Part shown: positions 1 to 9,015 of the stretch, piece after piece | Position numbering within the stretch: the first letter of the stretch is position 1 | Layout of the letters: the number at the start of each line of letters is the position of its first letter | DNA from: Breoghania corrubedonensis | Lineage (GTDB): Bacteria; Pseudomonadota; Alphaproteobacteria; Rhizobiales; Stappiaceae | Assembly (NCBI RefSeq): GCF_003053845.1 | Contig: NZ_QAYG01000010.1 | Coordinates: 121,986-185,985 of the forward strand | DNA: 64,000 nucleotides | Reading direction: 5' to 3' | Notes under the pieces: generated by a model | Databases searched by the model: none | The model's input: the letters and a program-made list of their open reading frames with translations, nothing else | Told to the model about the DNA's origin: nothing | Position numbers and translations under genes: made by a program

Positions 1-485
1 AACTTGTCGCCGCCTTCAACCACATGCTGGTTGGTGACGATGTAGCCGTCATCGGAAATGAAGAAGCCCGAGCCTTGCGCCATGCCATAGCGGTGCTTCT
101 TGTGCTGATCGCCGTTATTGTTGCCGCGGCGGTCGTTCCAGAAGCGCTTGAAGGGATGGTTGGGCGGCAGGTTGCGGAAGAAGTCCGGCACGTCGCCACC
201 GAAGCCGAAGCTCCAGCCCTGCATCTCGTTGTCGGCGACCGGGGCGACCTCGGAGCGCACGATCACGGAAACCACGGCGGGCTGCACGGCCTTGACGACG
301 CCGGTGAAGTCGGTGGGGCCGGCATTGTTCACATGGACCGGATCGGCAAGCGCGAACTGGCCCGGGATCATCGTCTGTGCGGTGAAGCCACCGGCCAGGG
401 CCAGAGCAAGCGCGCCGGCCATCAGCTTGGAGCGGCGCGTGCGCAGGATGCCGGAGGGGGCCTTCTTTTCGTTTTCAGCAGTCAT
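1..485 (-). CDS. degP: DegP/HtrA-family periplasmic serine protease, 5' part only
   Basis: This is the N-terminal 161 residues of a Do-type trypsin-like protease that degrades or refolds damaged periplasmic proteins. The rest lies beyond the left edge of the window. A signal peptide or signal anchor spans roughly residues 18-47 and ends in FALADP. It is followed by the conserved QPAVVSVIVRSE segment, a Gly/Asn/Lys-rich loop, and the GSGFFIS ... IVTNQHVV motif that carries the catalytic His near residue 154. Asp and Ser are outside the window. It lies downstream of ccmIEFH on the same strand, the same order as the rhizobial cycHJKL-degP locus. It probably has its own promoter, because another gene and 171 bases separate it from ccmH. 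Confidence 0.93.
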   Translation of the reverse strand, partial: MTAENEKKAPSGILRTRRSKLMAGALALALAGGFTAQTMIPGQFALADPVHVNNAGPTDFTGVVKAVQPAVVSVIVRSEVAPVADNEMQGWSFGFGGDVPDFFRNLPPNHPFKRFWNDRRGNNNGDQHKKHRYGMAQGSGFFISDDGYIVTNQHVVEGGDK

Positions 486-656
486 CGTTGGCGTACTCCG
501 ATAATGAAGATCAGGGGGACGGAAACGAGACGGGGAGGAGGCCCTGTGCGTTTCGCTCCGTGCTTGATGCTCAATATGGGGCAGGCCGGATTACAGACGC
601 CTTTCGGGCGGATTAAACATTGGTAATGTGGCACCGGATGACAGGTTTACCGCCTG

Positions 657-1253
657 TCACAGGCAAGGATCCATCACCGGCAATCGCGGTGTTGCGAGCA
701 ACGTCTCCAGCGCCTCAACGTCGAGCAGACCGGGCAGAAAGGTCCGCACGCCGTCAAGGCTTGCAGCATCGCACGCCTTCTGCTTCTTGCGCGCCGCTAC
801 GGTCGAAACGATGGCGCCATAGTTCTCGGCTGCGCGTTCAACTGGAACAGGAGGAAACGCATTGCTCGCGTAGTACGAAAGCAGTTTCGCTTTATTCGCT
901 TCAAAACCCGTGGCCTGCTTGTCATCCATAAGGTCGGGACATCTTTTGCCTGCCGCCTCAATCTCGATGAACAACATGGCAACGCATCCAACAGCCCCTT
1001 TCGGATCGTGGCCGAAGTAGCCGTCCCCCGTATCAATAATTTCAACACCGTCGGGCAATGTCACGGATTTCGTGCCATCGGCATTTCGAACGATGCGATC
1101 GGAATACTTTTCAAACAGCGCCGCGTAGTCGATGAGCCTCAGAGGATCGGCGGACGCAGGAAAGACAAACGCGACAAGGAACAAGAAAACAGGAACTACC
1201 CCGGCAGCGACACGCCACCGCAGATCGACATACTTTGCCAGCTCCACGAACAT
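657..1253 (-). CDS. Secreted hypothetical protein between ccmH and degP
   Basis: I do not recognise this family. The 198-residue protein starts with a hydrophobic segment (about residues 13-35) ending in PASADP, which looks like a cleavable signal peptide, so it is probably periplasmic. Four cysteines follow in the mature part (GCVAML, RCPDL, KACDAA and the penultimate DPCL), so disulfides are possible. The ATG at 1253 was chosen because AGGAGGGA sits directly upstream; an in-frame extension to 1301 lacks a ribosome site and would spoil the signal peptide. It sits 44 bases after ccmH on the same strand and could be read through from the ccm operon. A role in haem or thiol chemistry is only a guess from context. 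Confidence 0.7.
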   Translation of the reverse strand: MFVELAKYVDLRWRVAAGVVPVFLFLVAFVFPASADPLRLIDYAALFEKYSDRIVRNADGTKSVTLPDGVEIIDTGDGYFGHDPKGAVGCVAMLFIEIEAAGKRCPDLMDDKQATGFEANKAKLLSYYASNAFPPVPVERAAENYGAIVSTVAARKKQKACDAASLDGVRTFLPGLLDVEALETLLATPRLPVMDPCL

Positions 1254-1297
1254 TCCCTCCTCTGCATGGATCGAAAGGAGTGATCGCCTTCGGCCCC

Positions 1298-1804
1298 TCA
1301 CCCCTCCCCCATGATCCGCTTCAATTCCGCCTTCTCAGCCTCGTCGAGCGGTGTCGCGCCGGGGGCGTCGTCTGTGTTGTGCTTCCTGCGGCGGTAGCTG
1401 ACGAACATGATCACAGCGCCCAGTAACAGCGCGCCAAGGGGCGCGAACCACAGGATGAATGTCTTCCTCTCGAAACGCGGTTTCAGGAGAACGAATTCGC
1501 CGTAACGGGCCACCAGATAGTCGCGCACCTCTTCGTCCGTATCACCCGCCTTCAGGCGCTCGCGCACCAGAAGACGCAGGTCGCGGGCGAGATCGGCGTT
1601 GGATTCGTCGATGGATTCGTTCTGGCAGACCATGCAGCGCAGGCCTTCGGAAATCTCTCTCGCGCGCGCCTCCAGCTTCGGGTCCTTCAGCATCTCGTCC
1701 GGCTGAACGGCCCAGGCGGGCGTGGTGGCAATCAATGTGAAACCGCCGACACCGGCCCCGCTCAGGGCAAAAGCGATCAGGAAGGCGAGGCAAAACCGGC
1801 GCAT
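1298..1804 (-). CDS. ccmH: Cytochrome c maturation protein CcmH (CycL)
   Basis: CcmH is the membrane-anchored thioredoxin-like subunit that keeps the apocytochrome CXXCH cysteines reduced and presents them to the CcmF haem lyase. The translated protein has a signal peptide ending near TPAWAVQ, then the family signature LRCMVCQN with the two redox cysteines (about residues 57 and 60 from this start), a helical periplasmic domain, and one membrane segment ([20 protein letters not shown]) before a short charged tail. At about 168 residues it is the short, single-domain form, consistent with a separate CcmI in the operon. ATG 1804 has AAGGAA upstream; ATG 1825 with GGAAGG is an equally possible start. 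It begins about 45 bases after ccmF. Confidence 0.93.
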   Translation of the reverse strand: MRRFCLAFLIAFALSGAGVGGFTLIATTPAWAVQPDEMLKDPKLEARAREISEGLRCMVCQNESIDESNADLARDLRLLVRERLKAGDTDEEVRDYLVARYGEFVLLKPRFERKTFILWFAPLGALLLGAVIMFVSYRRRKHNTDDAPGATPLDEAEKAELKRIMGEG

Positions 1805-1849
1805 CTCGAAATTCCTTGAACTCATAATCACGCCTTCCGAAACAATAGC

Positions 1850-3832
1850 CTACTCAGCAGGCATCGCCGCTGCGGCATGGTGCGCGCGGCGTGGTGCGCC
1901 AACGCGCAACCGCCGGTCGCTCAAAGAGAAAAGCCCGCCAATGACCATGACCACAGCGCCAAGCCAGATCAGCGTCACCAGCGGTTTGTAATAGGCGCGC
2001 ATGACCACCGCACCTCCATCCTTGGCATCGCCCAGAGAGACGTAAACCTGGTTGAAGCCGAAAGTCTCGATCGCGGATTCCGTCGTCGGCATCTGGCGCG
2101 CCATGTAGAAGCGCTTGGCGGGCTCCATGTTCGCGAGCATCACACCGCCCTTGCGCAGGCTGAAATGACCCACGTCCTCGCGGTAGTTGGATCCGGTCGA
2201 CGGCGTCAGCCCCTCGAAGGTCAGATCGTAACCGCCGATCGACCTGGTTTCGCCGGGCTGCATCACGGTGATCACCTCCTGTTGCCAGGCGGTCACCGCG
2301 ACGATGCCGAGCATGGTCGCCCCCATGCCGAAATGCCCCAGCATCGCGCCCCAGGAAGAACGCGGCAGGCCGGCGGCGCGCGAAAACGACTGGCCAAGCG
2401 GAATACGGCCGAGCTTAACCCGCCAGACGATTTCCGAAACCGCCCCGATCATCACCCATGCCGCGATGCCGATGCCGATCGGCGCCATGACGTTGGCCGC
2501 CCCTTCCACCCAAGCGACAACAAGCGCGATGACAATGGCGATGGCGAAAGCCACCATCAGCCGCTGGGCCGCGCCCAGCAGATCGCCGCGCTTCCAGGCC
2601 AGGAACGGCCCGAAGGGAATGGCGAGCAGCAGCGGGATCATAAGCGGGCCGAAGGTCATGTTGAAGAACGGCGCGCCAACGGAAATCTTGTCACCCGTCG
2701 TCACATCAAGCGCCAGCGGATAGAGCGTGCCGACGAGCACCGCCGCGCAGGCCGCCGTCAGGAACAGGTTGTTGAGGATCAGCGCCCCCTCGCGGCTGAT
2801 AGGCGCGAAAATGCCACCTTGCTTCAGCATCGGCGCGCGCCAGGCGTAGAGCGACAGCGAACCGCCGATGAAGATCGCCAGGATCGCCAGGATGAACACG
2901 CCGCGCGAAGGATCGGTGGCAAAGGCATGCACCGAGGTCAAGACACCGGAGCGCACCAGGAAGGTGCCGAGCAGCGACAGCGAGAACGTGAGGATCGCAA
3001 GCAGAACCGTCCACACCTTCAGCGCATCGCGCTTTTCCATCACGAGGGCGGAATGCAGCAGCGCGGTGCCGGCGAGCCACGGCATGAAGGAGGCGTTCTC
3101 GACCGGGTCCCAGAACCAGAAGCCGCCCCAGCCAAGCTCGTAATAGGCCCAGTAGGAACCCATGGCGATGCCGAGCGTCAGGAAGATCCAGGCGATCAGG
3201 ATCCAGGGCCGGACCCAGCGCGCCCAGGCCGCATCAATACGGCCATCGAGAAGCGCGGCGGCAGCAAACGAGAAGGTGACGGAGAAGCCGACATAGCCGA
3301 GATAAAGCAGCGGGGGATGGATGGCGAGGCCGACATCCTGCAGGATCGGGTTGAGGTCCTGGCCCTCCATCGGCGGATTGGCGATGCGGATAAACGGATT
3401 GGAGGTGAACAGGATGAAGGAGAGAAAGGCGAGCGAAATCCAGCCCTGAACGCCCAGCACGTTGGCCTTCAGCGTGGCCGGCATGGTGCGGCCGAAGGCG
3501 GCGACCAGCGCACCGAACAGCGCCAGAATCAGCACCCACAGCAGCATCGAGCCTTCATGGTTCCCCCACACGCCGGAAATCCGGTAGATCAGCGGCTTGT
3601 CGGAATGGGAGTTCTGCCAGACGTTGAGAACCGAGAAATCGGAGGTGAGATAGGCGAAGGTCAGCGCGGCGAAGGCAAGCCCCACCATCAGGAACTGCAC
3701 GCCGGCAACCGGCGCGGCGACCGCCATCAACCGTTCGTCGCGCATCCGCGCGCCCCAGACGGGCACGACCGACTGCACGATCGAAAGCGCCAGAGCCAGC
3801 ACGAGTGCGAAATGGCCGAGTTCGACGATCAT
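1850..3832 (-). CDS. ccmF: Cytochrome c haem lyase subunit CcmF (CycK)
   Basis: CcmF is the large polytopic membrane protein that takes haem from holo-CcmE and attaches it to apocytochrome c together with CcmH. About 660 residues, close to the family norm, with many membrane segments. Landmarks visible are WGNHEGSMLLW near the N-terminus and the tryptophan-rich WWD haem-handling loop GWGGFWFWDPVENASFMPW. The ATG at 3832 (MIVELGHFALVLALAL) was chosen over an in-frame ATG at 3868 because AGGAGAGGGA lies just upstream and the protein then begins with the usual first membrane helix. The gene lies between ccmE and ccmH in a single minus-strand operon. Confidence 0.96.
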   Translation of the reverse strand: MIVELGHFALVLALALSIVQSVVPVWGARMRDERLMAVAAPVAGVQFLMVGLAFAALTFAYLTSDFSVLNVWQNSHSDKPLIYRISGVWGNHEGSMLLWVLILALFGALVAAFGRTMPATLKANVLGVQGWISLAFLSFILFTSNPFIRIANPPMEGQDLNPILQDVGLAIHPPLLYLGYVGFSVTFSFAAAALLDGRIDAAWARWVRPWILIAWIFLTLGIAMGSYWAYYELGWGGFWFWDPVENASFMPWLAGTALLHSALVMEKRDALKVWTVLLAILTFSLSLLGTFLVRSGVLTSVHAFATDPSRGVFILAILAIFIGGSLSLYAWRAPMLKQGGIFAPISREGALILNNLFLTAACAAVLVGTLYPLALDVTTGDKISVGAPFFNMTFGPLMIPLLLAIPFGPFLAWKRGDLLGAAQRLMVAFAIAIVIALVVAWVEGAANVMAPIGIGIAAWVMIGAVSEIVWRVKLGRIPLGQSFSRAAGLPRSSWGAMLGHFGMGATMLGIVAVTAWQQEVITVMQPGETRSIGGYDLTFEGLTPSTGSNYREDVGHFSLRKGGVMLANMEPAKRFYMARQMPTTESAIETFGFNQVYVSLGDAKDGGAVVMRAYYKPLVTLIWLGAVVMVIGGLFSLSDRRLRVGAPRRAHHAAAAMPAE

Positions 3833-3948
3833 CTGTTCCCTCTCCTGTTCCCGCGTGCCGGGCTTCATGCCCGTTCGTTAGTTCGTCCGGCCCGTCGCCG
3901 TCATCCGTCCGCAAACCATCCGGCCCCGAATGGAAGCGATGCGTCGCC

Positions 3949-4473
3949 TCAATTCGTCCGGCTTGCCGGTGCGCTCGGGGTCTCGGCCTGGCTCGTCTTG
4001 TCGGCCGCCGGCGCGCCCTTGGCGGCCGGATTGTCCGCGCCCATCTGCCATTCGCCGCGCGCCTTCAGCGCCTCGACGACCTCCTTGGGCATGTAGTTCT
4101 CGTCATGTTTGGCAAGCACGGTATCGGCGTGGAAAATGCCGTCATTGCCCACCGTCCCCTCGGCCACGACGCCCTGCCCCTCGCGGAAAAGATCCGGCAG
4201 GATGCCGGTATAGGTGGCGGAAAGATCGGCGGCGCCGTCGGTGACGACGAAACGCACCGTCTCGCCCTGCCGGTCGATGGAGCCGTCCTTCACAAGCCCG
4301 CCCAGCCGGATGCGCTGACCGTGCGGCACGGTGTGCTCGGCCACGTCGCTCGGCGACTGGAAGAAGACGATCTCGTCTTTCAGCGCATAAAGGATCAGCC
4401 CGGCGGCAACCGCCAGGACCGCCCCCGCGCCGCCGATCATCGACAGCCGCCGCTGCTTGCGCGTCATCGCCAT
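3949..4473 (-). CDS. ccmE: Haem chaperone CcmE (CycJ)
   Basis: CcmE covalently binds haem in the periplasm and hands it to CcmF. The 174-residue protein has an N-terminal cytoplasmic tail MTRKQRRL, one signal anchor (about residues 12-31), an OB-fold beta domain, and the diagnostic [10 protein letters not shown] motif, with His123 as the covalent haem ligand and Tyr127 as the axial ligand (HxxxY). The C-terminal tail after residue 150 is Ala/Pro-rich and flexible, as is usual. It lies between ccmI and ccmF with gaps of 130 and 116 bases. Met1 and Met3 are both plausible starts. Confidence 0.96.
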   Translation of the reverse strand: MAMTRKQRRLSMIGGAGAVLAVAAGLILYALKDEIVFFQSPSDVAEHTVPHGQRIRLGGLVKDGSIDRQGETVRFVVTDGAADLSATYTGILPDLFREGQGVVAEGTVGNDGIFHADTVLAKHDENYMPKEVVEALKARGEWQMGADNPAAKGAPAADKTSQAETPSAPASRTN

Positions 4474-4603
4474 AAGCTTCGTCCTCGTTTCGGCGGCGCG
4501 CCCGTCATCGCGCCACTCGTCGTCAAATCGGATCGCGGACCACCCGCAACAGCAACATAGGGGCGCACGGGCACCGCGATAAGGCCGACCTTCGCCCGAA
4601 ACC

Positions 4604-5827
4604 TCAGCTCTCGAGCCCCAGCTGCGTCGCCAGGGCGTCGATGGTCGTCAGCCCCTGCTGATCGCCGGCAAGGCCCGCCCGCGCGCGCTTGACCGCATCG
4701 ATAGCCTGATCGCGCTCGCCCAGCACCGCCAGCGCGCGCACCAGCCGGACCCATTCGTCCACGCTGCCGCCCTCAGCCTTCAGCCGTTCATCGAGCTGGG
4801 AAACCATGCCGCGGATCATCGCCTGGCGATCCTGCGCCGACATCTCGCCGGCAGCCCTCACATCGGCGGCACTCGGCCCGGGCATTCCGCTTGCGCCCGC
4901 ACCATTCCCCGTCCCGGCGGACATACCGGGCGCCGAAGCGACCCCGGGCGCCCTCACGGGAGCGGCATCGGGGGTGGCGACACCCAGCTCGCGCAGTTCA
5001 GCCTGCGCCATCGGCACCCAGGCCTCGTTTCCCTGAGCATCCTTCAACAGCGTCTGCCACGCGCTGATCGCCTCGTCCTTCTTGCCCTCCTGGCCAAGCC
5101 CCAGCGCCAGATAGAAGCGCGGCTTGACCATGCCGGGGGCCAATTTCACGGCGCGCTCGAAGGCCTCGCGGGCTTCCGCCGTCACCACGCCGTCATTGGC
5201 CGCGACGATCGCTTCGCCCTGGTTGGCGCGGCGCGGCGCGTTCTCGCCGAGCAGACGGATCGCGTTGGCATAGGCCTTCGCCGCATCGCCGGCGCGCCCC
5301 ATGCGCATGTAGGCCGGCGCGATCACATCCCAGCCGCGACCATCGCCGGGGTTCCTGGCGAGACGCTCCTCGACCTTGGCGACCAGATCCTTGAACTGGT
5401 GAAAGCCATCGTCGCTCGGCATCAGGCGTGCGGCAAGTGGTGCATCCGGCATGGAAGGCGAGCCGAGCGCCAGATAAAGGGGAACCGAGACGAGCGGCAC
5501 GCCGACAATGGCGAGAGCAGCGGCGATCCGGGCCCGGCCGCTGCCGCTGCGCGGGCGCGTTGCGGCGTCATCCCGGTCGCTGCGCGCGGCCTTGAGCAGC
5601 CGGCGGGAGATCTCCGCGCGGGCCGCCTCTGCATCCTCCGGCTCAATCACGCCGCGATCGAGGTCGCGGTCGATTTCGGTGAGCTGATCCTTGTAGATGG
5701 CGACGTCAGGCCCGTTTTCACGGCCTTGCCCCTCCTCTTCCGCCGCATTGGAGCGGCGGGCGAGAGGCGCCAGAATCGCCAGCGCTGCAGCGACGGTCAG
5801 GACGGCGAACAGAAACCAGATCATCAT
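4604..5827 (-). CDS. ccmI: Cytochrome c maturation protein CcmI (CycH)
   Basis: CcmI binds the C-terminus of apocytochrome c and delivers it to the CcmFH ligation machinery. The 407-residue protein shows the expected layout: membrane helix 1 at residues 2-20, a cytoplasmic loop with the conserved [12 protein letters not shown] and [20 protein letters not shown] segments, membrane helix 2 near residues 105-125, then a periplasmic TPR region (about 150-270) and a Pro/Ala/Gly-rich linker leading to a second helical domain. It is the first gene of ccmI-ccmE-ccmF-ccmH. ATG 5824 is an alternative to 5827. The ccmABCDG genes are not in the window, so haem export is encoded elsewhere. Confidence 0.94.
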   Translation of the reverse strand: MMIWFLFAVLTVAAALAILAPLARRSNAAEEEGQGRENGPDVAIYKDQLTEIDRDLDRGVIEPEDAEAARAEISRRLLKAARSDRDDAATRPRSGSGRARIAAALAIVGVPLVSVPLYLALGSPSMPDAPLAARLMPSDDGFHQFKDLVAKVEERLARNPGDGRGWDVIAPAYMRMGRAGDAAKAYANAIRLLGENAPRRANQGEAIVAANDGVVTAEAREAFERAVKLAPGMVKPRFYLALGLGQEGKKDEAISAWQTLLKDAQGNEAWVPMAQAELRELGVATPDAAPVRAPGVASAPGMSAGTGNGAGASGMPGPSAADVRAAGEMSAQDRQAMIRGMVSQLDERLKAEGGSVDEWVRLVRALAVLGERDQAIDAVKRARAGLAGDQQGLTTIDALATQLGLES

Positions 5828-6368
5828 GATGCGCGCGAAAGCCTGCGGTTGGCCGGGTCGGATAGGATCGTCCCGAATGGGACCGTCATCGGGATTGGGC
5901 TGTCGAATTCGAAGCCAGTCAACTTAGAACAGCTCTACACTATCCCTTGTCGCGTAGCGTGGCGACAATGTGTCGCCCGTTACGTCATCCTGGCTGGATG
6001 ATGCGGCCTCTTATGCGCCAACGGCCGCGCCACTTCAACAATCGCCTTAATATGGAGCCAACATGCACCGATTACGGTGACATGAAGCTGACATACGGTA
6101 CGATTGACAATCATTCCATCAGATTGAAGCAGGTCCGCCCGATCCGGATATGAGACACGGCTTCATGGGGGATCTGGGCGAATCATTCGTGCCGCACGCG
6201 CGTTTTTGCGCTCCGGCTACCGTTCGCCAATATCCGGTTCATGCGGAGAACCTGACGGCTTTCCGCAGACCGCGCCTCGCATCCGAACCGCTGCTATATC
6301 ATTTGTGGGTAGACACCCTGGAGCATATTGCGGCCGGATCGAATCGATCCGTTTGTTCGCAAAGCGCT
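5828..6368. other. Intergenic region upstream of ccmI
   Basis: This 541-base stretch separates ccmI from the next minus-strand gene. It is more AT-rich than its flanks and must contain the ccmI promoter on the minus strand, but I could not settle on a convincing -35/-10 pair. No open frame in it has both a ribosome site and a plausible protein. Nothing repeated was seen. Confidence 0.5.
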
Positions 6369-7973
6369 CTAGCTCGCCAGCGGCCGCCTCTCCTCGCCGA
6401 TCACGGCGGTGCGGCGCTTCTTCAGAACCTCGACATAGTCGTCGCCGAAGACGATCGCGGCATAGGCGATGGCACGATCCAACGCTGCCTTCAACGCCTC
6501 GCGACGCGCGCCCACGGCGGCTCGCAGTTCATCGACCAGCGAACGACTGGCGATGTCCAGGACCTGTTCGATGGCACGGCGGGCCTTGGTGACGGTTTCC
6601 GAGACGGCCAGCATATCGGGGCTCTTGCACGCGATGTAGAGGACCCGCAACGCGCGGTAGGAGGTGGCGGCGGCCGCCACGTCGGGACCGAACCCGCCCT
6701 CCTCGGCTTCCCTGGGCACCTGCAGGGCCTTGTGGATATGACGATGGGCCTCGGAAATCTGGCCGCAAATGACATCGGCCATGTCCCGGTTGATGCGTTC
6801 CAACTCCTGGCGCCATTCGGAGACCTCGCGCAGATCGATGCCTGTGCGCATCTCCCGAAATTGATCGTGATAGCGCGACACCGCCACGACGACGGCTTCG
6901 CTTTGCCATTCCACCCCGTGTGCGGGTTCCTCCGCCGCCGCATCGGTCACGGCCTCCTGGGCCATCAGCACGTAGCGGCGCAACTCGCTGAGGGCGATTT
7001 CCACCATTTCGGCATAGGGACCGGAATGAATGGCCTGCGGCTGGGCGAGCCCCGTCGCGGCACCCGCGATACGAGCCAGAAGCGCCGGATCATCGCAACG
7101 CCACAACAGGATCGCAGCCAGCCAGCCGACATGGCCGGGATGGTCGTCCACCACCAGCTTCAGCGCATCGATGACCTGCGCGCGGGTCTTCGAAGCCTCG
7201 CGGGTCGCAAACGAGCGGCGGGTGATGACCGGCGGCAGGTTCGTCGCGAACCCTTCCAGAACGGCATCCGCCTTCAAGATTCCGTGAATGTCGCCAAGTT
7301 CGCTCAGGACATCCTCGCCACCGACGCGATAGGCGACACGCTGATGGGCCACGCCCGGCCCGCGCGCTTCCTCCAGCACATCGCCGATCGCGGCCACGAC
7401 CACCTCGCGCAGCTTCTGCGCGGTGCGCCCGACCACGTCCGGGTCATAGTCCGATTGCGCCAAAAGGGTCTGGGCCTCGGCAATGCTGTCGGGCATCACG
7501 TCGCGCTCGACCCACGTCCACATCGCATCGAGGCGGGCTCGGCGGATCCGACCCGGCAACTTGCGCGGCAGCTCCTCGGTGATGAGATAGGGTTCGAGCG
7601 GCAGGAAGATCGCACGCTTCAGCAGGTTCTTGCGGTGAGCACGGGGCTGGTCGTTGCCGGCGCGCTTGCGCAGGAGCGGCCGCGCAGCGTCCAGGATCAG
7701 CTCGACTTGCGGATCCGTATCGCCGCGCTCGCGCGAGGCTTCCAGGTTGCGGATCAGCATGTCGCACGCGTTGCGCGACAGCGCCCCGAGATAGGAGCGC
7801 ACCTTCAACGTCATGAGGCTCTGGTCGACCATGTGCCTGTCCGAAGCGGGGTCCCTGTTCGACGCGAAAACCGACGGCCGTTTCTTCCCGTGCATCACCT
7901 TATTCCACGTCAACCAGCCGAGAACGCCCTTGGAAGGCGCGCTCCCGGCGTGTTGTCTGTCAGATTGCCTCAC
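6369..7973 (-). CDS. Conserved-looking hypothetical protein, 534 residues
   Basis: I do not recognise this family. The protein is soluble and strongly alpha-helical, rich in Ala, Arg, Glu and Leu, with no signal peptide, membrane segment or obvious catalytic motif. Parts such as the residue 340-520 region read as long amphipathic helices. The frame is unbroken for 1.6 kb. The printed start is a GTG at 7973 with no clear ribosome site; in-frame ATGs at 7895 and further in are possible, so the first 26-50 residues are uncertain. It stands alone between ccmI and a lipoprotein gene. A 610-codon plus-strand frame overlaps the same DNA but reads as an Arg/His-rich shadow. Confidence 0.7.
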   Translation of the reverse strand: MRQSDRQHAGSAPSKGVLGWLTWNKVMHGKKRPSVFASNRDPASDRHMVDQSLMTLKVRSYLGALSRNACDMLIRNLEASRERGDTDPQVELILDAARPLLRKRAGNDQPRAHRKNLLKRAIFLPLEPYLITEELPRKLPGRIRRARLDAMWTWVERDVMPDSIAEAQTLLAQSDYDPDVVGRTAQKLREVVVAAIGDVLEEARGPGVAHQRVAYRVGGEDVLSELGDIHGILKADAVLEGFATNLPPVITRRSFATREASKTRAQVIDALKLVVDDHPGHVGWLAAILLWRCDDPALLARIAGAATGLAQPQAIHSGPYAEMVEIALSELRRYVLMAQEAVTDAAAEEPAHGVEWQSEAVVVAVSRYHDQFREMRTGIDLREVSEWRQELERINRDMADVICGQISEAHRHIHKALQVPREAEEGGFGPDVAAAATSYRALRVLYIACKSPDMLAVSETVTKARRAIEQVLDIASRSLVDELRAAVGARREALKAALDRAIAYAAIVFGDDYVEVLKKRRTAVIGEERRPLAS

Positions 7974-8070
7974 AGATTTTAACTAAAGCTTTCGCTAACC
8001 GTAAAAAAGCGCAGGCGAAGGCCTTCGGCCCCACACGAACCGTGCGGGAAACACAGCCGTGGCCAAACGC

Positions 8071-8100
8071 AAAAAGGGCGGCCCGACCGGGCCGCCCTTT
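8071..8100 (-). terminator. Rho-independent terminator after the glycine-zipper lipoprotein gene
   Basis: A 12-bp stem AAAGGGCGGCCC / GGGCCGCCCTTT with a 4-base loop, followed on the minus strand by a short T run. It lies 75 bases past the stop of the lipoprotein gene that ends at 8175. Confidence 0.8.
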
Positions 8101-8174
8101 GCTGTTCGAAATGTTCCGGTCGTGAACCGGGCTCCATTCACCGATATCGGTTCACGGGCTTCCGTTTACCGGCT

Positions 8175-8642
8175 TCAGTTCACTGGACGCCAGGTGCCAT
8201 CGGGCTGGCGGCAAGCGGTTCCGCGGGCGACTTCCGGACGACCATCGATGTAGATCGTGTGGGTGTAATCGCGGCAATTGGCGTTGTTGATGGTATATCC
8301 TGGGCCCGGAACCACCTCGCCGTAGTGACCGCTATCGGGGTTGCGCCATTCGACCGGCTGGCCGGAGCGCGAATATTCCAGCGCACGGTACTGGGCGTTG
8401 TAGGCTTCCTGCTGGTCGCGCTCATCGAGCGAGCGGCCGATTTCCTGACCGATCAATCCGCCGATAACCGCACCGGCCGCCGCCGCGGCAACCTGTCCGG
8501 AGCCGGCGCCGAACTGGCTGCCGATGACACCGCCGGCCACGGCGCCCGCCACGGTGCCGATGCCTTCCTTCGGCCCCGTGTTGGTGCAACCAACAAGGCC
8601 GAGCCCGGCCAGGACCACGACCGCAACCTTAAAAATCCGCAT
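8175..8642 (-). CDS. Glycine-zipper 2TM surface lipoprotein (17 kDa antigen-like)
   Basis: A 155-residue outer-membrane-type lipoprotein. The N-terminus MRIFKVAVVVLAGLGLVGC is a lipoprotein signal peptide with the lipidated Cys at residue 19. Next comes a Gly/Ala zipper (GTVAGAVAGGVIGSQFGAG ... AGAVIGGLIGQEIG, about residues 30-75), the hallmark of the 17 kDa antigen/SmpA-like family, and a C-terminal domain with two cysteines and the motif VEWRNPDSGHYGEV, typical of alphaproteobacterial members. It is probably structural in the envelope. ATG 8642 was preferred because GGGGAC sits at the right distance; ATG 8654 is four codons upstream. Confidence 0.85.
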   Translation of the reverse strand: MRIFKVAVVVLAGLGLVGCTNTGPKEGIGTVAGAVAGGVIGSQFGAGSGQVAAAAAGAVIGGLIGQEIGRSLDERDQQEAYNAQYRALEYSRSGQPVEWRNPDSGHYGEVVPGPGYTINNANCRDYTHTIYIDGRPEVARGTACRQPDGTWRPVN

Positions 8643-9015
8643 CTTCGTCCCCATAAAATGCCATATCTGCCGGCAGGCCGCCCGCTGCGGAGCGTTCTGC
8701 CCGTGTACCTTCCTTACCAACTGGCCTTACCAGTTGGCCATGCCAGCCAGCCATGCCGGCCGGCGATACCGAACCGCGATACCGAACCGCGATGCGCGAC
8801 AGGTCGCCCCCGCCATGCGCCAATCTCCGGCCAGGCAGGCATCCGCCGTTCCACCTCGGCAAGCGCACCACCGTGGTATCGCCGCCACCGTTAACGAAAC
8901 GGAAACCCATCAGCGATCGGCGAGCGAAATCACACAGATTTGTGGCCAAAGTAGGCCGATTGAAAGGGCGTGAAAGCACAACCGCACGTCTTTGCGGCGA
9001 CGCGCACCCCGCTTG
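8643..9015. other. Intergenic region with short repeats
   Basis: No gene is supported here. It contains a 13-base unit GCGATACCGAACC present twice in tandem near 8763-8789, and an 8-bp inverted repeat CCAACTGG ... CCAGTTGG at about 8718-8738. The minus-strand promoter of the lipoprotein gene must also lie in it. Confidence 0.5.

Noticed and set aside
1877..4096. Long plus-strand open frame of 739 codons
   Set aside because: It is antisense to ccmF and ccmE, very rich in Arg, His, Gln and Gly, and shows no domain. High-GC codon bias opens this frame.
6080..6140. TTGACA-like sequence at about 6102 as a plus-strand promoter
   Set aside because: No -10 element follows at suitable spacing and no plus-strand gene lies downstream.
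6150..7982. Plus-strand open frame of 610 codons opposite the 534-residue hypothetical gene
   Set aside because: The minus-strand frame has normal helical protein composition, whereas this one is His/Arg/Gly-rich. It is considered a shadow, though the gene choice here is less certain than elsewhere.
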